Source: Rarobacter incanus (GTDB lineage: Bacteria; Actinomycetota; Actinomycetes; Actinomycetales; Cellulomonadaceae). Taken from it: a stretch of 64,000 bases of DNA. This document shows positions 1 through 8,926 of this stretch, in pieces. The notes under the pieces are model-generated. The model did no database searches. It was not told where the DNA came from and saw nothing but the letters and a program-made list of their open reading frames with translations. The DNA lies in NCBI RefSeq assembly GCF_006715765.1, contig NZ_VFNV01000001.1:2294001-2358000 (forward strand). The letters run 5' to 3'. The position numbers and the translations under genes were made by a program. Each line of letters starts with the position of its first letter. The first letter of the stretch is position 1.

Positions 1-1400
1 GTCGATTCTTCCGCGATCATCATGACCCCCGGCGCGCGGCGGTAGGCCGTCGCGTTCGCCTCCTGCAGGAACTGGATCGCGTCGAGGTTTTCTCGTCCCC
101 CGAACTTATTCGGCCGCCACTGGTCCGCCTCGCGCGAGTAATCGAGGTAGAGCATGGAGGCCACGGCATCGACGCGCAGGCCATCAACGTGGAACTCTTC
201 GAGCCAATACACCGCGTTCGCGACCAGGAAGTTACGGACCTCGTTGCGCCCGAAATTGAAGATGTACGTCCCCCAATCGGGGTGCTCTCCTAACAGGGGA
301 TCCGGGTGCTCGTACAGCGGGGTTCCGTCGAAGCGCGCGAGCGCCCAATCGTCCTTGGGGAAGTGCGCGGGAACCCAGTCGAGGATGACACCGATTCCGG
401 CCTGGTGCAGGCTATCGACCAGGAATCGGAAATCATCGGGGGAACCGAAACGAGAGGTGGGGGCGTAATAGCCCGTTACCTGGTAGCCCCACGACCCCCC
501 GAAGGGATGTTCCGCGACGGGCAGGAACTCGACGTGCGTGTAGCCCATTTCCGCAACGTAGTCGCGCAGCTGGGTTGCCAGCTCCCGATAGGAAAGGCCC
601 GGCCGCCACGATCCCAGGTGCACCTCATAGACGCTGATCGGTCCGGTGTGCGGGTCGCCCCCTGCACGATCTTCCATCCACGTGCCATCGGCCCACTCGT
701 AGGTAGACTGCGCGACGATCGACGCCGTTGCCGGCGGAATCTCCGTCGCGCGTGCCAGTGGGTCGGCCTTTTCGCGCCACTGGCCGTCGGGGTGGCGCAG
801 CTGAAACTTGTACCGCTGCCCGGCCCCGACGCCGGGGATGAAAATCTCCCACACCCCGGAGCTACCCAGCGAGCGCATCGCGTGACTGCGGCCATCCCAC
901 CCATTGAAGTCGCCGACGACGCGAACGGCTTGGGCGTTGGGCGCCCACACGCTGAACGCGGTTCCCGCCTCCCCGCCCAGCTTGGACGGAACCGACAGCA
1001 CCCGCGCGCCCAGCGCCTGCCACAGCTGCTCGTGGCGGCCTTCGCGGATAAGGTGCAGGTCGAGTTCGCCCACGGTCGGCAGGTGCCGGTAGGGATCGTC
1101 CACCGTTTGGGTGTGCACGCCGTAGCGCGTGCGAACGCGATAGTCCGTGGATCCCTGCGGAACAATGGCGAACCAAACGCCGGCATGCTCGTGGGAGGCG
1201 GGGAACTCGTCCGACTCCGTGATGATGACAACCTCATCGGCCAGCGGTCTGCGCACGCGGATCGTTGCGAAGCCGACGTCGGGTCCAGGGTGGTACCCCA
1301 AAACCGCATGCGGATCGTAGTACGTGCCGTCGGCGACGGCCTGCAAAATTCCATCCGCGATGGGCAAAGGCTGAGACGGCGGTGTCTGGGTAGCACTCAT
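1..1400 (-). CDS. glgB: 1,4-alpha-glucan branching enzyme (3' part outside window)
   Basis: Only the first 466 codons are inside the window; the gene runs off the left edge. The protein begins [10 protein letters not shown]. An N-terminal CBM48-type region (CPNAQAVRV-like stretch reading [18 protein letters not shown]) is followed by a GH13 barrel. Asp411 in [15 protein letters not shown] fits the catalytic nucleophile, and the AEEST motif at residues 463-467 carries the acid/base Glu right at the edge. The enzyme moves alpha-1,4 oligoglucan segments to alpha-1,6 positions in cytosolic glycogen or alpha-glucan. The start ATG follows a weak AAGG-type ribosome site. With glgE and mak at 51-54.5 kb it would complete the GlgE glucan route, though they are about 50 kb apart. 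The family call is firm; completeness cannot be judged. Confidence 0.93.
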   Translation of the reverse strand, partial: MSATQTPPSQPLPIADGILQAVADGTYYDPHAVLGYHPGPDVGFATIRVRRPLADEVVIITESDEFPASHEHAGVWFAIVPQGSTDYRVRTRYGVHTQTVDDPYRHLPTVGELDLHLIREGRHEQLWQALGARVLSVPSKLGGEAGTAFSVWAPNAQAVRVVGDFNGWDGRSHAMRSLGSSGVWEIFIPGVGAGQRYKFQLRHPDGQWREKADPLARATEIPPATASIVAQSTYEWADGTWMEDRAGGDPHTGPISVYEVHLGSWRPGLSYRELATQLRDYVAEMGYTHVEFLPVAEHPFGGSWGYQVTGYYAPTSRFGSPDDFRFLVDSLHQAGIGVILDWVPAHFPKDDWALARFDGTPLYEHPDPLLGEHPDWGTYIFNFGRNEVRNFLVANAVYWLEEFHVDGLRVDAVASMLYLDYSREADQWRPNKFGGRENLDAIQFLQEANATAYRRAPGVMMIAEES

Positions 1401-1509
1401 GAACTTACCTTGTCACAAAGTTGCGTCAATGTGGAACCCCGCGTCCGTCCCGGACCCAAAGCGATGAAGCCTGCGGCATTTGTCCGGTTCCGCGGACCCG
1501 ATCCGGTTG

Positions 1510-3276
1510 CTACAGCGTTCGCTTCAGTCCGACGTGCTTGGTGTCGTAACCGTGCCGGGCGTAGAAGGCGCGTGCCCGCGCTCGCACCTCGTCGGTAGTC
1601 ACCTGCGCAAGCTGCGCCCCGCGCGTGCGCCCGTATTCGTGCGCCCACTCCAGCATTGCCGAACCCAAGCCCCGCGAACGCCGGGTGGCGGCGACGCGCA
1701 GGCCCTCGATTTGCAACCTCGTGGCACCGCCCCTGGTCAGTCCCGGAATGAGCGAGAGCTGCATGGTTCCGGCGGCCCGGCCCCGACTGTCGCGAACAAT
1801 CGCGAGATGTTGCGAGCGATCGAGCACCACTACGTCGTACGCGGCTAAGTAGGCGGCGGTCTCGTCCATCTCCCTGTGCCTGCCAAGCTCATCGTCGACG
1901 AGCAAGGCAACGATGTCCGCAACGTCCGCCCGCCCGGCCCGCGCGATCGTGAACGATTCGTCGCCCACCTTGAGATGCGACCGCACCGAGGTGCGAGCGG
2001 TGGCACGCAGGCGTTCCACCAGTGCGTCCAGCCAACCGCCGACATGTTCGCGCGCCAGCTTGGTGTCGGGGTAGCGGCACCGCAGGTGCAGGCCCGACTG
2101 GTCGAGGATGAACCACAGCATCACCCCGTCCGTGCGTATCGAAGCGCCCACATACTGGGCCTGGAGGCCGGCCGCATCGACCTGGACGGGGAGGCGCCGC
2201 AGGTCCAGCCACGAAATGGCGAACATTCCGGGTGCCTCCGGCATTCCGCCCCAGGGTTCCATGATGTCCGCCAGCGGCCACGACCCCAGCCGAATCGCTT
2301 CCTTGACCGCTGCCGCGCAGGCGGCGGGCGCCGGGTCGCCCGATTCGATGACGGAGTTGGTGATGAACCAGCCCGCGGAGTCGTGCCACGTCGCGTCGTA
2401 GCGGCTGTGGACGGGGAATACCGCTCGCAGGGGCGTGCCTGCAAGTTCGCGGGTGATCGCCGTCATGGCCGACACTGCGAGAGAAAGCGTGGATACTGCC
2501 TCGACGCGGGCCTGCGCGCTAAAGGCGGCCGCGTCGTCGACGTCCAACACGTCGCGCACCTCGACGCGCTCCAACTGGGGAGTCGGATCGCCCAGCGGCA
2601 GGGGGAAGCGGGGCATCGCGTTGTCGCTGGCCGCCAGGATTTCTTGCCAGCGCCCGCGCACGTCTTGCGGGGCGCGCGGGCGGCGCGCCAGTGCCCGCGT
2701 GTGTTCGGTGAACGACGGGGCGGGCGGCAGTTGGGGGCCGATGCCATCGCGGGCGGCAGCGAGTGCCGCCAGGAAATCACGCAAAATGGCCAGCATCGAC
2801 CACATGTCGACGTGACTGTGGTCGACGGCTATCACCACTGTCGGGCCGTCCGCGGTTTCCAGGACGCACAGGGCGTGCGACGGCTGGCTCAGTGGCCGAC
2901 AGCGGGCATCGAGCACCGCACGGAGCGCATCGTTGACCGATTGGCCCGGGGCAATCGTGTGTTCCTCCCACGCGCCGGGCAACGCGGTGACCTCGCGCAG
3001 GCGCAGGGCCTGCGCCTCATCGATCTCGAAAACCGTGCGCAGCGTCCCGTGCCGCTCGACGACCGCGTGCCATGCCGCCGCCAGCTCCGCGCGGTTGGCG
3101 GCGGCACTGAGCTGAAACGACAAGGCCATCCACGAACCGTCGCGATCCCCGGCCAGCACGTGGCGCCGCTGATCGAACGAGATCGGCAGGTCACCGCGCT
3201 TGCCTGCGGCGACGGTTTGGTAGCACAGCAGGCGACCAAAGGGTAATCGCAGGTGAGCGACGTTTGTAAGGCGCAT
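1510..3276 (-). CDS. Condensation-domain acyltransferase fused to a C-terminal GNAT acetyltransferase
   Basis: A 588-residue two-domain protein. Residues about 1-420 resemble the condensation-domain superfamily (NRPS C domains, PapA-like acyltransferases): DQRRHVL and QLSAAANRAELAAAWHAVV near the start, the motif DHSHVDMWS containing HxxxD (the usual HHxxxDG lacks its first His and final Gly), and later FPVHSRYD. Residues about 430-588 form a GNAT domain with the acetyl-CoA loop motif RRSRGLGSAMLEWAHEYG and a terminal YARHGYDTKHVGLKR. There is no adenylation or carrier domain. The gene lies 109 bp upstream of glgB on the same strand. A TAGGGT hexamer six bases before the ATG suggests a leaderless message. 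The substrate is unknown; an amide- or ester-forming acyl transfer is the inference. Confidence 0.75.
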   Translation of the reverse strand: MRLTNVAHLRLPFGRLLCYQTVAAGKRGDLPISFDQRRHVLAGDRDGSWMALSFQLSAAANRAELAAAWHAVVERHGTLRTVFEIDEAQALRLREVTALPGAWEEHTIAPGQSVNDALRAVLDARCRPLSQPSHALCVLETADGPTVVIAVDHSHVDMWSMLAILRDFLAALAAARDGIGPQLPPAPSFTEHTRALARRPRAPQDVRGRWQEILAASDNAMPRFPLPLGDPTPQLERVEVRDVLDVDDAAAFSAQARVEAVSTLSLAVSAMTAITRELAGTPLRAVFPVHSRYDATWHDSAGWFITNSVIESGDPAPAACAAAVKEAIRLGSWPLADIMEPWGGMPEAPGMFAISWLDLRRLPVQVDAAGLQAQYVGASIRTDGVMLWFILDQSGLHLRCRYPDTKLAREHVGGWLDALVERLRATARTSVRSHLKVGDESFTIARAGRADVADIVALLVDDELGRHREMDETAAYLAAYDVVVLDRSQHLAIVRDSRGRAAGTMQLSLIPGLTRGGATRLQIEGLRVAATRRSRGLGSAMLEWAHEYGRTRGAQLAQVTTDEVRARARAFYARHGYDTKHVGLKRTL

Positions 3277-3325
3277 GGCGATACCCTAGTCCCTATACCC
3301 GCGATGGCCTACGGAGGGAGCCGCC

Positions 3326-4099
3326 GTGCCGACCTTGAGCGTTCCTGGTGCGAACTTGGATGTGGAACTAAGCGACGAGGGCGGTCATCCGGTCGTCCAA
3401 CTGCACGGGCTAACCTCGAGCCGGGCGCGTGACCGCCGGTTGCGTTTGGATCTGGGACGAGGCCTCAGCGGCACGAGGCTACTGCGATACGATGCGCGCG
3501 GGCACGGCCGTTCGACAGCTAGGCCGGTCGCCGATAACTTTCGCTGGACGGCACTGGCGGGGGACCTTTTGTGCCTGCTGGAGCGCTGGTTTCCCGACGA
3601 GCCGGTGCACGGCGTCGGAACCTCGATGGGGGCCGGCACGCTGCTGCACGCCGCCGTGCGGGACCCGGGTCGGTTCGACGGACTGACCCTCTTGTTGCCG
3701 CCGACGGCCTGGCAGACGCGCCGCGCGCAGGGGTCGCACTACCTCGCCGCAGCCGACCTGATCGAATCCGGTGGCATGGAGGCATTCTTGGCCGCGGATC
3801 GCGATGCCCCGCGTCCGCCGGCCGCAGTCCCTGACGACCACACCGTTCCCGATATTGCTGCCGATCTGCTGCCAGCGGCGTTTCGGGGGGCCGCGGCAAG
3901 CGATCTGCCGGATCCGGGGGAGCTGGCTAGCATTCGCGTGCCGGTGACCCTGCTGGGGTGGGTCGATGATCCGTCGCATCCGCTGTCGACCGCGCGCCGA
4001 CTCGCCGAGGTCTTGCCGCATGCAGCCCTTCACGTGGCCAGGACGCCGCAGGACGTGGCGACCTGGCCCGCGCTGCTGCGCGAATCAGTGCCCGGGTGA
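3326..4099 (+). CDS. Alpha/beta hydrolase
   Basis: 257 residues with an alpha/beta-hydrolase fold pattern: an oxyanion-hole segment LHGLTSS near residue 27, YDARGHGRS near 55, and the nucleophile elbow GTSMG near residue 98. The acid is probably in GWVDDPSHP near residue 212. The catalytic His is unclear: the C-terminal stretch LHVARTPQDVATWP has His in an unusual place, so activity should not be assumed. It starts with GTG preceded by GGAGGGA at a good distance. It is divergent from the condensation/GNAT gene and followed by a hairpin. The substrate cannot be predicted. Confidence 0.8.
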   Translation: MPTLSVPGANLDVELSDEGGHPVVQLHGLTSSRARDRRLRLDLGRGLSGTRLLRYDARGHGRSTARPVADNFRWTALAGDLLCLLERWFPDEPVHGVGTSMGAGTLLHAAVRDPGRFDGLTLLLPPTAWQTRRAQGSHYLAAADLIESGGMEAFLAADRDAPRPPAAVPDDHTVPDIAADLLPAAFRGAAASDLPDPGELASIRVPVTLLGWVDDPSHPLSTARRLAEVLPHAALHVARTPQDVATWPALLRESVPG

Positions 4100-4113
4100 C
4101 TCGCCACCCGGGC
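4090..4113 (+). terminator. Hairpin at the end of the hydrolase gene
   Basis: GCCCGGGTG and CACCCGGGC form a perfect 9-bp stem with a 6-base loop, overlapping the stop codon of the hydrolase gene. There is no T run, as is common for actinobacterial terminators. It separates the hydrolase gene from gltX. Confidence 0.5.
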
Positions 4114-4179
4114 GCCTGCGAGTTCGGTGCCACCGCAGCCGCTCGCTCGCAGCGCGTCGCCGCGACGTAGAATTGACCC

Positions 4180-5676
4180 ATGCCTTCTTCACCTGCTGCG
4201 CCGATCCGCGTCCGTTTTTGCCCATCGCCGACGGGAACCCCGCACGTCGGAATGGTCCGTACCGCGCTGTTCAACTGGGCCTACGCGCGCCACACCGGCG
4301 GCACCTTTGTGTTCCGCATCGAAGACACCGACCCCGCGCGCGATTCCGAAGAGAGCTTCCACCAGCTGGTGGACTCCCTGCAATGGCTCGGTTTGACGTG
4401 GGATGAGGGCGTCGGGGTCGGCGGACCCTACGAACCGTATCGGCAATCCGAGAGATTCGGTATCTACGAAAAGGTCGCTGCCGACCTGCTGGAAAACGGC
4501 TACGCCTACGAGTCGTTTTCGACGCCAGAAGAGATCACCGAGCGGAACAAGGCGGCGGGCCGCCCCGCGCAGTGGGGCTACGACGGCTACGATCGCACGT
4601 TGACCCAGGAACAAAAGCAGCAATTTCTGGATCAGGGGCGCCAGCCTTCCATTCGCCTGCGGATGCCCGATGAGGACATAACCTTCACCGACCTAGTGCG
4701 CGGCGAGATCACGTTCAAAGCCGGTTCGGTGCCCGACTTTGTCATCGTGCGGGCCGGGGGCCACCCGCTCTACACGCTGGTCAACCCGGTCGATGACGCC
4801 CTGATGCACATCACCCACGTGCTGCGCGGCGAGGACCTGCTTTCCTCGACTCCGCGCCAGATAGTGCTCTACCGGGCCCTGATCGAGCTTGGTTACGCGG
4901 ATCAGATCCCCCAATTCGCGCACCTGCCCTACGTTATGGGCGAGGGCAACAAGAAGCTGTCCAAGCGCGATCCCGAATCCAACCTGCTGCTGCACCGCGA
5001 GCACGGGTTCATCCCGGAGGGGCTGTTGAACTACCTGGCGTTGCTGGGTTGGTCCATCGGACCCGACAGGGACGTTTTTTCGATGGACGAGTTCACCGCC
5101 GCCTTCGATATCGCCGACGTGAATCCGAATCCCGCCCGCTTTGACCTCAAGAAGGCGACGGCGATCAACGCCGACCACATTCGCTTGCTCGACCCCGCCG
5201 ATTTCACCCGGCGCTTGGTTCCCTACCTGCACGCGGCTGGCGTGTTGGCGACCGGCAGCTACGAGGATCTGGGCGCGGACGAGCGCGCCAAGCTGGACGC
5301 CGGGGCGCCGCTGACGCAGGAACGTATGACGCTGCTGGGGGAGGCCCCGGGAATGCTCGGGTTCTTGTTCACGGCGGACGACGAGTTGACGGTCGACGAC
5401 GACGCCCGCAAGACGCTGCGCGAGGATTCGCGTGCGGCGCTCGATGCGGCGATAGAGAAGATCGACGAACTGGACGATTTCAGCGCCGGCACGCTCCAGG
5501 AGGTGCTGCGCGCGGCCCTGGTCGATGGCTTGGGCATCAAGCCTCGCTTCGCGTTCACGCCGCTGCGGGTCGCCGTCACCGGCCGCCGCGTGTCGCCGCC
5601 GCTGTTTGAGTCGATGGAGATCCTGGGCAAGGAATCCTCGCTCAGGCGCCTGGTGCGGCTGCGCGATTCGCTGTGA
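4180..5676 (+). CDS. gltX: Glutamyl-tRNA synthetase
   Basis: A 498-residue class I aminoacyl-tRNA synthetase that charges tRNA-Glu with glutamate in the cytosol. The HIGH-equivalent motif is [20 protein letters not shown] at residues about 12-31, and the KMSKS-equivalent is KLSKRD near residue 267. Length and order match the bacterial GluRS family, with the C-terminal anticodon-binding helical region beginning near residue 340. It overlaps the downstream HAD gene by 4 bases (GTGA), so the two are translationally coupled. tRNA-Glu and tRNA-Gln genes lie 14 kb downstream. In lineages without glutaminyl-tRNA synthetase this enzyme also mischarges tRNA-Gln; that cannot be decided from this window. 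Confidence 0.97.
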   Translation: MPSSPAAPIRVRFCPSPTGTPHVGMVRTALFNWAYARHTGGTFVFRIEDTDPARDSEESFHQLVDSLQWLGLTWDEGVGVGGPYEPYRQSERFGIYEKVAADLLENGYAYESFSTPEEITERNKAAGRPAQWGYDGYDRTLTQEQKQQFLDQGRQPSIRLRMPDEDITFTDLVRGEITFKAGSVPDFVIVRAGGHPLYTLVNPVDDALMHITHVLRGEDLLSSTPRQIVLYRALIELGYADQIPQFAHLPYVMGEGNKKLSKRDPESNLLLHREHGFIPEGLLNYLALLGWSIGPDRDVFSMDEFTAAFDIADVNPNPARFDLKKATAINADHIRLLDPADFTRRLVPYLHAAGVLATGSYEDLGADERAKLDAGAPLTQERMTLLGEAPGMLGFLFTADDELTVDDDARKTLREDSRAALDAAIEKIDELDDFSAGTLQEVLRAALVDGLGIKPRFAFTPLRVAVTGRRVSPPLFESMEILGKESSLRRLVRLRDSL

Positions 5677-6446
5677 GCGCGCCGCTCGCGGGCGGCCTGG
5701 CGGCGCTGATAGTCGACGTCGACGACACGATCGTTGACACCAAGGGGGCGTTCGCCAGGGCGCTCAGCGACGTGGCCGCGACGTACCTGCCGGATCTGCC
5801 GACCGAACGCCATGCCGAGGTGGTCGCCCTGTGGCGCCGCGACCCTGACGGCTACTACCGGGCATACACCCGCGGCGAAATGGGGTTTGGCGAGCAGCGG
5901 TTGGCGCGCGCCGAACAGGTGCAAAGCACCTTCGGGGGCAGCCCGATCGGGGCAGCCGGATTCGCGGCGTGGGACGCCGTGTTTGAGCAATCCTTCCAGC
6001 GCAACTGGCGGGCGCATCCCGACGCGCGCGGTTTGCTCGAAGCAGCCATCGCGGCCGGTGTGCGGGTCGGCGCGGTGACAAACGCGCGCACCGAATACCA
6101 GGAGCGCAAATTGTGCGCCGTCGGGCTGGCGGACCTGGTGGAAACAGTCGTCGGGGTGGACGTGTTTGGTCAGGGCAAACCTGACCCGCGCATTTTCCGG
6201 GAGGCCTGCGCGCGCCTGGGCGCAGAGCCGGGCAGGTGCGCCTACATCGGCGACGAGTTGGATATTGACGCGCGCGCGGCGACGCAAGCGGGGCTGCGCG
6301 GGGTATGGCTGGACCGGCCCGGCACGCGCCGGGGCGGGCCATTCGACGAGGACACGGCCGCCGCCGTCGCCGACGGCATCCCCATCATTTCCGCGCTCAC
6401 GGATTTCACCGCGCAGCTCGCCTCGTCGTCCGCGCTCGGGCGCTGA
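5673..6446 (+). CDS. HAD-superfamily hydrolase (phosphatase-like)
   Basis: 257 residues starting with a GTG that overlaps the gltX stop codon. All four HAD motifs are visible: motif [11 protein letters not shown] (nucleophile and second Asp) near residue 15, motif II with Thr in GAVTNA near residue 132, motif III Lys in GKPDPRIF near residue 168, and motif [15 protein letters not shown] near residue 191. The long insertion between motifs I and II is an alpha-helical cap, as in phosphoglycolate phosphatase-type HADs. It probably dephosphorylates a small cytosolic metabolite. Co-translation with gltX is common in this phylum but does not reveal the substrate. Confidence 0.9.
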   Translation: MSAPLAGGLAALIVDVDDTIVDTKGAFARALSDVAATYLPDLPTERHAEVVALWRRDPDGYYRAYTRGEMGFGEQRLARAEQVQSTFGGSPIGAAGFAAWDAVFEQSFQRNWRAHPDARGLLEAAIAAGVRVGAVTNARTEYQERKLCAVGLADLVETVVGVDVFGQGKPDPRIFREACARLGAEPGRCAYIGDELDIDARAATQAGLRGVWLDRPGTRRGGPFDEDTAAAVADGIPIISALTDFTAQLASSSALGR

Positions 6447-6458
6447 GGCGAGCTGCGC
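6411..6458. terminator. 14-bp perfect inverted repeat over the HAD stop codon
   Basis: GCGCAGCTCGCCTC (6411-6424) and GAGGCGAGCTGCGC (6445-6458) pair perfectly around a 20-base loop that contains the HAD stop codon. The repeat lies between the convergent HAD and membrane-protein genes, so it may serve both strands. There is no T run. Confidence 0.5.
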
Positions 6459-6479
6459 GGGCCCCGCCGCGTGCACCGA

Positions 6480-6914
6480 CTAGTTGGTCACCCAAACCCA
6501 GATGAAATATGCGGCGGCTGCGGTGCTGCCCGCGATCACACCAACCCAGACGGCCTTGTCGATGGCCCACCGGAACGCGACCTTGCCTATGACGGCCAGC
6601 ACGACACAGATGGCGTAGAACACCGGTGCGAGCGCAACCATGTACGCAAAAACGATAGGCAGGGCCACGACGCGCCAGTCGTTCCCGTCTTCGTCCGGCA
6701 ACATGGTGATCACGGGACTGAGAACGGCGAGGACGAGCACCGCATAGAACGGGAGCCACCGTTTGGCGGTCTTCCCCAAGATCTTCGGCACGTCGCGCCG
6801 CGTGAGCGACCGGCGGGCGGGGCTCGCGGGGATGGCGGGGGCCGTGGGGTCTGCGGGGGTGGCGGGGACCGTGAGGTCTGCGGGAGTCGTTGGGTATTCG
6901 TTGCTGTGGGGCAT
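6480..6914 (-). CDS. Small membrane protein with Pro/Thr-rich N-terminus
   Basis: 144 residues, family not recognised. The start at MPHSNEY is supported by AAGGAG seven bases upstream. Residues 8-36 are a Pro/Ala/Thr-rich tract (TPADLTVPATPADPTAPA). A basic patch and then three predicted membrane segments follow, beginning near WLPFYAVLVLAVLSPV, VVALPIVFAYMVALAPVFYA and VWVGVIAGSTAAAAYFIW. Topology suggests the tract is cytoplasmic. The gene is convergent with the HAD gene and divergent from the amidotransferase. No function can be assigned. Confidence 0.7.
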   Translation of the reverse strand: MPHSNEYPTTPADLTVPATPADPTAPAIPASPARRSLTRRDVPKILGKTAKRWLPFYAVLVLAVLSPVITMLPDEDGNDWRVVALPIVFAYMVALAPVFYAICVVLAVIGKVAFRWAIDKAVWVGVIAGSTAAAAYFIWVWVTN

Positions 6915-7020
6915 AGCGGCTCCTTTGCGCGCTGGTTGAAGGTCCGACACTACCAGGATAGGCGTGTCCCGGGTCGTGGACCGGGCGCCGTCTCGATTGA
7001 ATCCTCGGTACGCTGAATGG

Positions 7021-7755
7021 ATGAAGCCGTTCCTCCTAGTCGCTACGCGCTTCGATGATGCCATCGCCGACGCGGAATTCGAGTCGTTTTGGCGCCTCAG
7101 CGGCCTGCGCGAGGACCAGCTTGCACGCGTCAGGGCCGAGCAGGGGCCAATGGAACCGATCGATCTGCGCGATTATTCCGGGATCATCATCGGCGGTGGA
7201 CCATTCAACGCCTCCGATCCATACGAGACGAAAACCGCGGTGCAAAGGCGCGTCGAACGCGAAATCGGTGAGCTCGTCGAGCGCGTCGTCGCTGCCGATT
7301 TCCCGCTCTTCGGGGCCTGCTATGGGGTCGGAACGGTGGCGACGCGACTCGGCGCGCAGGTCGATCGCACCTTCGGTGAGCCTGTCGGTGCGGTCACAAT
7401 CGAGGTCAGCGACGAGGGCCGCGTCGATCCGCTTCTTGCGGGCCTGCCGCGGACGTTCGACGCCTTTGTGGGGCACAAGGAGGCGTGCCGTACGCTGCCG
7501 CCGGGGGCCACGTGGCTGGCGTCCTCGATGACGTGTCCCGTGCAAATGTTCCGTTACCAAAACAACCAGTACGTGACGCAGTTCCACCCCGAACTCGATA
7601 GCCAGGGCTTCGCGCAACGCATTGCGGCCTACCGCGATGAGGGCTACTTCGATCCCGCCGAGATCGACGAGGTCATCGCGCGCGTCAAGAGCGCAACGGT
7701 GGATGTGCCGCGGCACATTCTCGCGCGGTTTGCGCAGCGATACGCAACCGACTAG
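7021..7755 (+). CDS. Class I glutamine amidotransferase-like protein
   Basis: 244 residues. The triad of class I glutamine amidotransferases is present: the nucleophile Cys in FGACYGVGTVA near residue 100, and His-Glu in QFHPELD near residue 188. The GGGPFNASDPYE segment near residue 60 fits the oxyanion region. Such free-standing proteins resemble the GuaA amidotransferase domain, but no synthase partner adjoins, so it may hydrolyse or transfer from another gamma-glutamyl substrate. I chose ATG at 7021 (MKPFLLVATRFDD) rather than the upstream GTG because homologous proteins start there and the promoter region of the divergent gene is left free. Confidence 0.85.
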   Translation: MKPFLLVATRFDDAIADAEFESFWRLSGLREDQLARVRAEQGPMEPIDLRDYSGIIIGGGPFNASDPYETKTAVQRRVEREIGELVERVVAADFPLFGACYGVGTVATRLGAQVDRTFGEPVGAVTIEVSDEGRVDPLLAGLPRTFDAFVGHKEACRTLPPGATWLASSMTCPVQMFRYQNNQYVTQFHPELDSQGFAQRIAAYRDEGYFDPAEIDEVIARVKSATVDVPRHILARFAQRYATD

Positions 7756-7774
7756 CGACCGGGGCGCGGCGGCG

Positions 7775-8857
7775 TCAGCGGGTCGCCGCCACGAGGACGA
7801 ACGGGACCGCGAGGGCGACTCCAAGGCCGCTCAGTGCGGCGAGCCCGGTGGTCTTCCATAGCCGCAGCAGCGACCGCGGCGCAATGTTCGCTCCGACGGC
7901 GATCATTGAGCCTGCGATCATCGCGGTCGAGAGCCAGGTGGCGGCGGTCACCACCCAGTGCGGCGCGGTGAAGACCGACGCGAGGGTTATGCAGGCGATG
8001 AACCCGATGACGAACGGTGGGACCGCGACTGCGCGGCGGCGCCCCGCGGCGGCGCCGAGACTTGGGTGTTGCGAGCGCGCCAGGCGCGAGGTCACAACGA
8101 TCACTAACGGCGCAAGCAACACCACCCGAGTGAGCTTGGCTATGGTGGCGGCGGCCAGTGCCGCCGGAGAAATCAGATCGCCGCCCATGACGACGTGGGC
8201 GACCTCGGGCAGCGACGCCCCGAGCCACAGTCCCGCATCCCGGTCCGCAAGGCCGATCCAGCGCGCGGCGAACACAACGATGGGTACGGCCACGATACCC
8301 AAAATGGACACGAGCGCGATGGTTGCGGCGGTGTACTCGTCGATTATTTCCCTGCGCCTTTCGTCGGCGCGCCCCAGGATCGCGCCAGCCATGGTCGACG
8401 CGGCGGCGGCGCCGCACACCGAGAACCCCGCCGCGATGACCAGCGAACCGGTGGGGTCGTTGCCAAGCTTGCGGGCGACCAACGTGGTGACCAGGAACGT
8501 GATGGTGAGCGTCGCGGTCACGATCAGCAGGCCGCGGACGCCCAGATCGCCGAGGTCGCGGGCGGCGAATCTCAGCCCGAGCAGGGCGACGCCGGTGCGC
8601 AGAAGGGTGCCCGAATGCTTGGTGAGCGCAGGGGGGAACCAGGCAGGCGCGAATCCGCGTTCCGGATCTATCGAGCGCAGCAGCAGGGGGTGCAGGCACA
8701 GCCCAGCGACCAGCCCGATGATGATCGCGGACAGGGCGGGGACCACGCTTGATAGCGCAGTGCACACGGCGCCCGCGACCGTTAGGGGCAGGGCGATCGC
8801 AGCGAACGCGGCCAATTTGTGTTCGGTTGCCGGTGGCAGTGCACTGATTGTTCTCAC
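7775..8857 (-). CDS. YeiH/UPF0324 family membrane protein (putative sulfur-anion exporter)
   Basis: About 360 residues, strongly hydrophobic, with roughly ten membrane segments and the conserved stretches LLRTGVALLGLRF and AAGFSVCGAAAASTMAG (Gly/Cys/Ala-rich re-entrant region) typical of the YeiH/UPF0324 family, annotated as putative sulfate or sulfite exporters. I prefer GTG at 8857 (VRTISALPPATEH); an ATG at 8920 would extend the protein across the divergent promoter. The gene is divergent from a LysR regulator, matching the yeiH-yeiE arrangement in enterobacteria where the LysR protein YeiE responds to sulfite. The transported ion here is an inference. Confidence 0.82.
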   Translation of the reverse strand: MRTISALPPATEHKLAAFAAIALPLTVAGAVCTALSSVVPALSAIIIGLVAGLCLHPLLLRSIDPERGFAPAWFPPALTKHSGTLLRTGVALLGLRFAARDLGDLGVRGLLIVTATLTITFLVTTLVARKLGNDPTGSLVIAAGFSVCGAAAASTMAGAILGRADERRREIIDEYTAATIALVSILGIVAVPIVVFAARWIGLADRDAGLWLGASLPEVAHVVMGGDLISPAALAAATIAKLTRVVLLAPLVIVVTSRLARSQHPSLGAAAGRRRAVAVPPFVIGFIACITLASVFTAPHWVVTAATWLSTAMIAGSMIAVGANIAPRSLLRLWKTTGLAALSGLGVALAVPFVLVAATR

Positions 8858-8905
8858 CCATCCAGTGTCGAGTGGCGGGGATGCGCGCGGTAGGCCGGCC
8901 TGCCT

Positions 8906-8926
8906 AGATCGGTATAACATTTATCT
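8906..8926. promoter_or_regulatory. Candidate LysR-type operator between yeiH-like and lysR genes
   Basis: An AGAT-N13-ATCT partial palindrome abuts the LysR start codon and includes GGTATAAC, which can serve as the -10 element for the LysR gene. LysR proteins usually bind such interrupted dyads in shared divergent promoters and autoregulate. A 10-bp palindrome AGGCCGGCCT lies about 13 bp further left. Confidence 0.35.

Noticed and set aside
306-1598. 430-codon open frame on the plus strand
   Set aside because: Antisense to glgB, whose frame has complete GH13 motifs; the plus frame is Arg/Ala-rich high-GC shadow.
1876-3246. 456-codon open frame on the plus strand
   Set aside because: Antisense to the condensation/GNAT gene; His/Arg/Gln-rich composition and no recognisable domain.
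7752-8861. 369-codon minus-strand frame overlapping the YeiH-like gene
   Set aside because: Arg/Pro/His-rich shadow in another frame; the hydrophobic frame is the real membrane protein.
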